From Lachnospiraceae bacterium (GTDB lineage: Bacteria; Bacillota; Clostridia; Lachnospirales; Lachnospiraceae), in the NCBI GenBank assembly GCA_900770325.1, contig CAAGKE010000022.1, positions 1 to 10,837 on the forward strand: a stretch of 10,837 bases of DNA, given 5' to 3'. How positions within the stretch are numbered: the first letter of the stretch is position 1; each line of letters begins with the position of its first letter. Positions 5,739-10,837 of the stretch are shown here, piece after piece. A program made the position numbers and the translations under genes. Under the pieces are notes generated by a model, which saw only the letters and a list, made by a program, of their open reading frames with translations, ran no database searches and had not been told where the DNA came from.

Positions 5739-8315
5739 ATGAATCTTGTTCAAAAAGTATTCGGAACACACAGCCAGCGGGAGCTGAAGCGGATCATGCC
5801 TCTGGTTGATAAGATTGAAAGCCTTAGACCCAGTATGCAGGCTCTGACAGACGAGCAGCTTCGGGATAAGACCACAGAATATAAGAAAAGATATGCGGAT
5901 GGCGAGAGCCTGGATTCCCTGCTTCCGGAAGCATATGCTACAGTCCGTGAGGCTGCGAAGCGCGTGCTGAATATGGAGCATTACCGGGTGCAGCTGATCG
6001 GCGGCATTATTCTTCATCAGGGCCGTATCGCTGAGATGAGGACTGGTGAAGGTAAGACCCTGGTTTCTACACTGCCGGCATATCTGAACGCATTGACCGG
6101 TGAAGGCGTTCATATCGTTACGGTCAATGACTATCTGGCACACCGTGATGCGGAGTGGATGGGAAAGGTACATGAGTTCCTTGGCCTGACCGTCGGCGTT
6201 GTGCTGAATTCCATGGAAAATGATGAAAGAAGAAAACAGTACGCCTGTGATATCACATATATTACCAATAATGAGCTGGGCTTTGATTATCTGAGAGATA
6301 ATATGGTGATCTACAAGGAACAGCTGGTACAGCGGGATCTGGTCTATGCCATCATCGATGAGGTGGACTCCGTATTGATCGATGAAGCCAGAACTCCTCT
6401 GATCATTTCCGGACAGAGCGGAAAATCCACCAAGCTTTATGAGGTCTGCGACATTCTGGCAGGTCAGATGGAGCGGGGTGAAGCCAGCGGTGAAGTGACC
6501 AAGATGACTGCCATCATGGGTGAAGAGATTACTGAGACCGGCGATTTCATCGTAAATGAAAAAGATAAGATCGTTACTCTGACCCAGGATGGTATTAAGA
6601 AGGTTGAGAAGTTCTTCCAGATCGAGAACCTGTCTGATCCGGAGAATATTGAGATTCAGAATAATATTATTCTGGCGCTGCGTGCCCACAACCTGATGTT
6701 CCGTGACCGGGATTATGTGGTAAAGGATGACGAGGTACTGATCGTTGATGAGTTTACCGGACGTATCATGCCGGGCCGCCGTTATTCAGATGGTCTGCAT
6801 CAGGCGATTGAGGCGAAGGAACATGTAAAGGTAAAACGGGAGAGCAAGACTCTGGCTACGATTACATTCCAGAACTTTTTCAACAAATACAAAAAGAAAT
6901 GCGGTATGACCGGTACCGCTCTTACAGAAGAGCAGGAGTTCCGTGATATTTACGGCATGGATGTTATTGAGATCCCCACCAATCGTCCGGTTCAGAGAAA
7001 GGATCTGGATGATGCGGTTTATATGACGAAAAAGGAAAAGTACCGTGCGGTAGTGGAAGCTGTTAAGGAAGCTCATGCAAAGGGACAGCCGGTACTGGTG
7101 GGTACGATTACTATTGAAGTATCAGAATTGCTCTCCGGTATGCTTCGCAGAGAGGGTATCCAGCATAAGGTGCTGAATGCCAAGTTCCATGAACTGGAAG
7201 CGGAGATCGTGGCAGATGCCGGTGTTCATGGGGCAGTTACCATCGCGACCAATATGGCCGGCCGTGGTACGGATATTAAACTGGATGAGGAAGCCAGAGC
7301 AGCAGGAGGCCTGAAGATCATCGGTACCGAGCGTCATGAATCCAGACGTATCGATAACCAGCTGCGCGGACGTTCCGGACGTCAGGGAGACCCGGGTGAA
7401 TCCAGGTTCTATATCTCTCTGGAGGATGATCTGATGCGTCTGTTCGGTTCAGAGAAGATGATGGGTATATTCAAGTCTCTGGGCGTACAGGAGAATGAGC
7501 AGATCGAACACAAGATGCTTTCCTCCGCTATTGAAAAGGCGCAGAAGAAGATCGAGAGCAACAACTTCGGTATTCGTAAGAACCTGCTGGAATATGACCA
7601 GGTAAACAATGATCAGCGTGAGATCATCTATGCGGAGCGCCGTAAGGTTCTGAACGGGGAAAACATGCGGGATTCCATCTTTAAGATGATCACTGATACT
7701 GTGGATAACGTGGTGGATCTGTGTATTTCAGATGAGCAGGGGAACGAAGAGTGGAACCTGCGGGAACTGAATGATCTGCTGATTCCGATCGTCCCGCTGG
7801 AGCGGGTGACTCATGAGGCAGTTGCTTCTATGAAGAAGAATCAGCTGAAGCAGTATCTGAAGGAACAGGCTGTCAAGGCCTATGAATCCAAAGAAGCAGA
7901 GTTCCCGGAGCAGGAGCAGATCCGTGAACTGGAGCGGGTGATTCTGCTGAAGGTGATCGACCGGAAGTGGATGGATCATATCGATGATATGGATCAGCTT
8001 CGTCAGGGTATCGGTCTGCAGGCTTATGGACAGAAGGATCCGCTGGTTGAGTATAAGATGAGCGGCTATGAGATGTTCAACTCCATGACAGCTGCGATTC
8101 AGGAGGATACACTGAAAATGCTTTACCATGTAAAGGTGGAGCAGAAGGTGGAACGTGAGGAAGTGGCTAAGGTAACAGGTACGAACAAGGATGAGACCGG
8201 ACCGAAGGCTCCGAAGAAGCGTGCCGCTGCCAAGGTTTATCCCAATGATCCCTGTCCCTGCGGAAGCGGAAAGAAGTATAAGCAGTGCTGCGGACGCAAG
8301 GCACTTGGAAAGTAA
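5739..8315 (+). CDS. secA: Preprotein translocase ATPase SecA
   Basis: An 858-residue motor ATPase that drives secretory preproteins through SecYEG at the membrane. Visible parts: N-terminal SecA start (MNLVQKVFG), Walker A MRTGEGKT (100-107), ITNNELGFDYLRDN preprotein cross-linking region entry (about 175-188), Walker B DEVD (207-210) within IDEVDSVLIDEARTPLI, the VDEFTGR motif, the second nucleotide-binding fold with TNMAGRGTDI and QLRGRSGRQGDPG, the helical scaffold/wing region, and a C-terminal zinc-binding SEC-C tail with Cys839, Cys841, Cys850 and Cys851 (CPCGSGKKYKQCC). The ATG at 5739 is chosen over the one at 5733 because AGGAG (5727-5731) is 7 nt from the former and only 1 nt from the latter. 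Length and motif order are those of a complete housekeeping SecA; the SEC-C tail argues against an accessory SecA2. Confidence 0.98.
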   Translation: MNLVQKVFGTHSQRELKRIMPLVDKIESLRPSMQALTDEQLRDKTTEYKKRYADGESLDSLLPEAYATVREAAKRVLNMEHYRVQLIGGIILHQGRIAEMRTGEGKTLVSTLPAYLNALTGEGVHIVTVNDYLAHRDAEWMGKVHEFLGLTVGVVLNSMENDERRKQYACDITYITNNELGFDYLRDNMVIYKEQLVQRDLVYAIIDEVDSVLIDEARTPLIISGQSGKSTKLYEVCDILAGQMERGEASGEVTKMTAIMGEEITETGDFIVNEKDKIVTLTQDGIKKVEKFFQIENLSDPENIEIQNNIILALRAHNLMFRDRDYVVKDDEVLIVDEFTGRIMPGRRYSDGLHQAIEAKEHVKVKRESKTLATITFQNFFNKYKKKCGMTGTALTEEQEFRDIYGMDVIEIPTNRPVQRKDLDDAVYMTKKEKYRAVVEAVKEAHAKGQPVLVGTITIEVSELLSGMLRREGIQHKVLNAKFHELEAEIVADAGVHGAVTIATNMAGRGTDIKLDEEARAAGGLKIIGTERHESRRIDNQLRGRSGRQGDPGESRFYISLEDDLMRLFGSEKMMGIFKSLGVQENEQIEHKMLSSAIEKAQKKIESNNFGIRKNLLEYDQVNNDQREIIYAERRKVLNGENMRDSIFKMITDTVDNVVDLCISDEQGNEEWNLRELNDLLIPIVPLERVTHEAVASMKKNQLKQYLKEQAVKAYESKEAEFPEQEQIRELERVILLKVIDRKWMDHIDDMDQLRQGIGLQAYGQKDPLVEYKMSGYEMFNSMTAAIQEDTLKMLYHVKVEQKVEREEVAKVTGTNKDETGPKAPKKRAAAKVYPNDPCPCGSGKKYKQCCGRKALGK

Positions 8316-8340
8316 TAAACAGATAGAAACACGAAGTGGG

Positions 8341-8396
8341 AAAGCCGCCGGGTGCATGCTGTGAGTTCATTCGCAACGGGCATCTGCGGCTTTTTT
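8341..8396 (+). terminator. Intrinsic terminator after secA
   Basis: AAAGCCGC (8341-8348) pairs with GCGGCTTT (8386-8393), extended inward by GGTGC (8351-8355) with GCATC (8380-8384), and ends in a T-run (8391-8396). The apical loop of about 24 nt is long, so the fold is less compact than the other two terminators. Confidence 0.7.
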
Positions 8397-8496
8397 GCAG
8401 ATATGGCAGGAAGACGGAACGGAGCAGAACGGGTGAGCTTTTCTGGTCTGTCCGGCGTGTGGCCGATCATATAGAAAAGGAAAGAGGGTGAAACTT

Positions 8497-9616
8497 TTGG
8501 TTGAACTTGACGAATTTAAAGCAATTTTAAACAGCTATACAAAACCATTAGTGGAAGTGAGGGATTCACTTTGACCTGGTAAATAAAGAGCAGAGAATCC
8601 AGGAACTGGAGCGGGAGATGGAAGCTCCCGGTTTCTGGGATAATCCGGAAAAATCCCAGGAATCCATGAAAGTATTGAAAAATCTGAAGGATGATGTGGC
8701 CACTTATCAGCAGCTGAAGGATCAGTATGAAGAAGTGGAGCTGCTTCTGGAAATGGGATATGAGGAGAATGATCCGGCGGTGATTCCGGAGATACAGGAA
8801 ACTCTGGATTCCTTCCGGGAGACCTTTGACTCCATCCGTATTAAGACGCTGCTGTCCGGAGAGTACGATAACAGCAATGCCATTGTGACGCTTCATGCGG
8901 GCGCAGGCGGCACAGAGTCCTGTGACTGGGCTTCCATGCTGTACCGGATGTACTGTAAATGGGCGGATAAAAAAGGCTTTCAGCTGGAGGTGCTTGATTA
9001 TCTGGACGGGGATGAGGCTGGCATTAAATCAGTCACCTTCCAGGTGAACGGGGAGAATGCCTTCGGCTATCTGAAGTCTGAACGGGGTGTACACCGTCTG
9101 GTCCGGATCTCTCCCTTCAATGCGGCGGGAAAACGGCAGACTTCCTTTGTAAGCTGTGATGTGATGCCGGATATTGAAGAGGATCTGGATGTGGAGGTCA
9201 GGGACGAGGACATTCGTATCGATACTTATCGTTCCAGCGGAGCAGGCGGACAGCATATCAACAAGACTTCATCGGCTATCCGTATTACTCATTTCCCCAC
9301 CGGTATTGTGGTGCAGTGCCAGAATGAGCGTTCTCAGCACATGAATAAGGATAAGGCCATGCAGATGCTGAAGGCAAAGCTGTATCTGCTCAAACAGCAG
9401 GAGAATAAGGAAAAGGCCTCGGATATCCGGGGTGAGGTGAAGGAAATTGGCTGGGGAAGCCAGATCCGTTCTTATGTTTTCCAGCCCTATACGATGGTAA
9501 AGGATCACCGGACCAATGCGGAGACAGGAAATGTGGACAGCGTGATGGATGGAAATATTGATCTGTTTATCAATGCTTATCTCAAATGGCTGACTCTTGG
9601 GCCGGAAGAAGCGTAA
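8497..9616 (+). CDS. prfB: Peptide chain release factor 2 (programmed +1 frameshift)
   Basis: Release factor 2 ends translation at UGA and UAA in the ribosomal A site. Zero-frame codons 1-25 (LVELDEF...VRDSL) end at an in-frame TGA (8572-8574). Slipping +1 at CTT continues at GAC (8573) to TAA at 9616, giving 372 residues. With this numbering SPF, the stop-codon tripeptide, is at 205-207 and GGQ, the catalytic loop, is at 250-252, as in Escherichia coli RF2. No ATG is available at the front. A TTG at 8497 gives the usual VELDEF start with GAGGG 8 nt upstream; an in-frame GTG at 8488 with AAAGGA (8476-8481) 6 nt upstream is an equally serious choice and adds three residues. A plain gene caller would begin at 8618 and lose 40 residues. 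The order secA-prfB is conserved in Firmicutes. Confidence 0.95.
8559..8575 (+). promoter_or_regulatory. prfB +1 frameshift signal
   Basis: GAGGG (8559-8563) acts as an internal Shine-Dalgarno, followed by the slippery CTT (8569-8571) and TGA C (8572-8575). When RF2 is scarce the ribosome pauses at the poorly terminating UGA-C and slips +1, making more RF2. The element is well characterised in the family and is intact here. Confidence 0.93.
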
Positions 9617-9659
9617 TAAAAAAAGAACAGGAAAAGATAGAGGATAAAGGAGGTAACTT

Positions 9660-10837
9660 ATGGGTATTATCAGAGCAGCAGTGCAGTCTGTAAGGGGTAC
9701 ACTGGCAGATCAGTGGAAGGAAGTAGTGGAACCGGATGATATGGGAGAACAGACCGTCTTTACAAAGGGCGTGGTAATGAAAAACAGCGGAGGAAGAGCA
9801 TCGAAGGATGTGATCTCCAATGGTTCTGTGATCCATGTATATGACAATCAGTTCATGCTGCTGGTAGATGGCGGCAAGGTGGTGGACTATACGGCGGAAC
9901 CGGGTTATTTTATTGTGGATAATTCCTCTATGCCCTCCATGTTTGACGGAGAGATCAAAGAGAGCCTTCAGGAGGCCTTCAACCGTTTTAAATTCGGCGG
10001 AACGACCCCCATGTCCCAGAAGGTATACTATGTGAATCTGCAGGAAATTAAGGGGATTAAGTTCGGGACCAGAAATCCCATTAATTATTTTGATAATTTC
10101 TATAATGCAGAGCTGTTTTTGAGAGCGCATGGTACTTATTCCATTAAAATCAGCAATCCTCTTCTGTTTTATGCAGAGGCGGTTCCCAGAAATGCGGAAC
10201 GTGTGGAGATCAGCGATATTAATGAGCAGTATCTGGCGGAGTTCCTGGATGCGCTCCAGACTTCTATCAACCAGATGTCTGCGGACGGTACCCGGATTTC
10301 CTATGTGGCATCCAAGAGCCGTGAGCTGAGTAAATATATGGCAGATACTCTGGATGAGGACTGGAAAAAGATGCGCGGTATGGAGATTCTTTCCGTGGCG
10401 CTTGCCAGCATTTCCTACAATGAAGAGTCCCAGAAGCTGATCAATATGCGCAATCAGGGCGCTATGATGGGAGATCCGTCTATTCGTGAGGGGTATATGC
10501 AGAGTGCGGTTGCCAGAGGTCTGGAGGCGGCAGGTTCCAACGCAAACGGAGCAGCGGCCGGATATATGGGCATGGGCTTTGGCATGCAGGCGGCCGGAAG
10601 CATGATGGGGAATGCCAGTGCGTTCAATATGCAGCAGATGCAGATGAATCAGGCGGCACAGCAGGCAGCTCCTCAGGCTTCCCAGCCTCAGGCGTCGAAG
10701 GAGGCAGGCTGGACCTGCAGCTGCGGAGCGGTAAATACCGGCAAATTCTGCATGGAATGTGGAAAACCCCGTCCTGCGGCAGAGAGCTGGACCTGCAGCT
10801 GTGGAGCAGTGAATACGGGCAAGTTCTGTATGGAATG
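9660..10837 (+). CDS. SPFH (YdjI-like) protein with zinc ribbons, 3' partial
   Basis: An open frame of at least 392 codons with no stop before the window edge. AAAGGAGGT (9646-9654) lies 5 nt before the ATG. Residues 1 to about 280 match the bacterial SPFH/Band-7 subgroup once called virion-core-like proteins (Bacillus YdjI), with an N-terminus such as GIIRAAVQSVRGTLADQWKE and segments FTKGVV, PGYFIVDNSS, KVYYVNLQEIKGIKFGT and SIKISNPLLF. Residues about 290-350 are a Gly/Ala/Met/Gln-rich linker. A zinc ribbon follows with Cys353, 355, 364, 367 (WTCSCG...FCMECG), then a second starting at Trp377. Bacillus YdjI helps bring PspA to the membrane in envelope stress; a similar role is inferred. It starts 43 nt after prfB with no terminator between, so cotranscription is likely. 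Confidence 0.85.
   Translation, partial: MGIIRAAVQSVRGTLADQWKEVVEPDDMGEQTVFTKGVVMKNSGGRASKDVISNGSVIHVYDNQFMLLVDGGKVVDYTAEPGYFIVDNSSMPSMFDGEIKESLQEAFNRFKFGGTTPMSQKVYYVNLQEIKGIKFGTRNPINYFDNFYNAELFLRAHGTYSIKISNPLLFYAEAVPRNAERVEISDINEQYLAEFLDALQTSINQMSADGTRISYVASKSRELSKYMADTLDEDWKKMRGMEILSVALASISYNEESQKLINMRNQGAMMGDPSIREGYMQSAVARGLEAAGSNANGAAAGYMGMGFGMQAAGSMMGNASAFNMQQMQMNQAAQQAAPQASQPQASKEAGWTCSCGAVNTGKFCMECGKPRPAAESWTCSCGAVNTGKFCME
10710..10837 (+). repeat. Tandem 78-nt zinc-ribbon-coding repeat
   Basis: Unit 1 (10710-10787) and partial unit 2 (10788-10837) code for nearly the same 26-residue module (WTCSCGAVNTGKFCME...). Over the overlapping part all nucleotide changes seen are synonymous, so the protein sequence is being kept. 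The number of units beyond the edge is unknown. Confidence 0.85.

Noticed and set aside
5673..6689. 338-codon - strand frame opposite secA
   Set aside because: It is a shadow of the secA reading frame; the protein is Ile/Leu/His-rich with no motif, and a complete SecA lies on the other strand.
7728..8357. 209-codon - strand frame opposite the 3' end of secA
   Set aside because: Shadow frame with leucine-rich nonsense composition; it overlaps the secA zinc-tail coding region and terminator.
8572..8574. In-frame TGA as a disabling mutation (prfB pseudogene)
   Set aside because: It sits in the exact CTT-TGA-C context with an internal Shine-Dalgarno, the known programmed frameshift of RF2, and the rest of the gene is intact.
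1..10837. CRISPR array, insertion sequence, phage, toxin-antitoxin or defence island
   Set aside because: No regularly spaced direct repeats, transposase, integrase or nuclease-like frames; every long frame is assigned to a known family or to the lipoprotein.

Overview
The window looks like chromosomal DNA of a spore-forming, moderate-GC Firmicute, most likely a gut Lachnospiraceae (Blautia/Ruminococcus-like). The reasons are the hpf-secA-prfB order typical of Firmicutes, strong AAAGGAGG-type ribosome binding sites, a spore-germination GerA-family gene, and a cellobiose 2-epimerase that resembles the Ruminococcus albus enzyme. All eight genes lie on the + strand. There is no rRNA, tRNA, CRISPR array, insertion sequence or phage gene.

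Layout. Positions 1-257 hold a dispersed hairpin repeat and a leader rich in inverted repeats. From 258 to 2255 is a sporulation-related pair: a GerA/SpoVAF-like membrane protein and a small low-complexity lipoprotein, with a sigma-G-like promoter between them. Next come an inverted, diverged copy of the repeat and a strong terminator. A sigma-A-like promoter then drives an orphan HisA of the eukaryotic (yeast His6) type (2677-3462). A third, 5'-truncated repeat copy follows, then a sigma-A-like promoter and the cellobiose 2-epimerase (3705-4883).

The right half is a conserved housekeeping block: long-form hibernation factor hpf (5008-5535), secA (5739-8315) and prfB (8497-9616). Clear intrinsic terminators follow hpf and secA, and clear promoters precede them. 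prfB has a non-ATG start and the classic autoregulatory +1 frameshift at an in-frame TGA. Only 43 nt after prfB, an SPFH (YdjI-like) gene begins and runs off the right edge inside a tandem zinc-ribbon duplication.

How they work together. hpf, secA and prfB cover ribosome hibernation, protein export and translation termination. The left half is a mosaic of single-gene units (spore germination, histidine biosynthesis, disaccharide epimerisation) separated by copies of one repeat family. I see no clearly new defence or mobile system. The most unusual items are the transition-only repeat family, the eukaryotic-type HisA, the probable forespore promoter for the lipoprotein, and the duplicated zinc ribbon on the SPFH protein.
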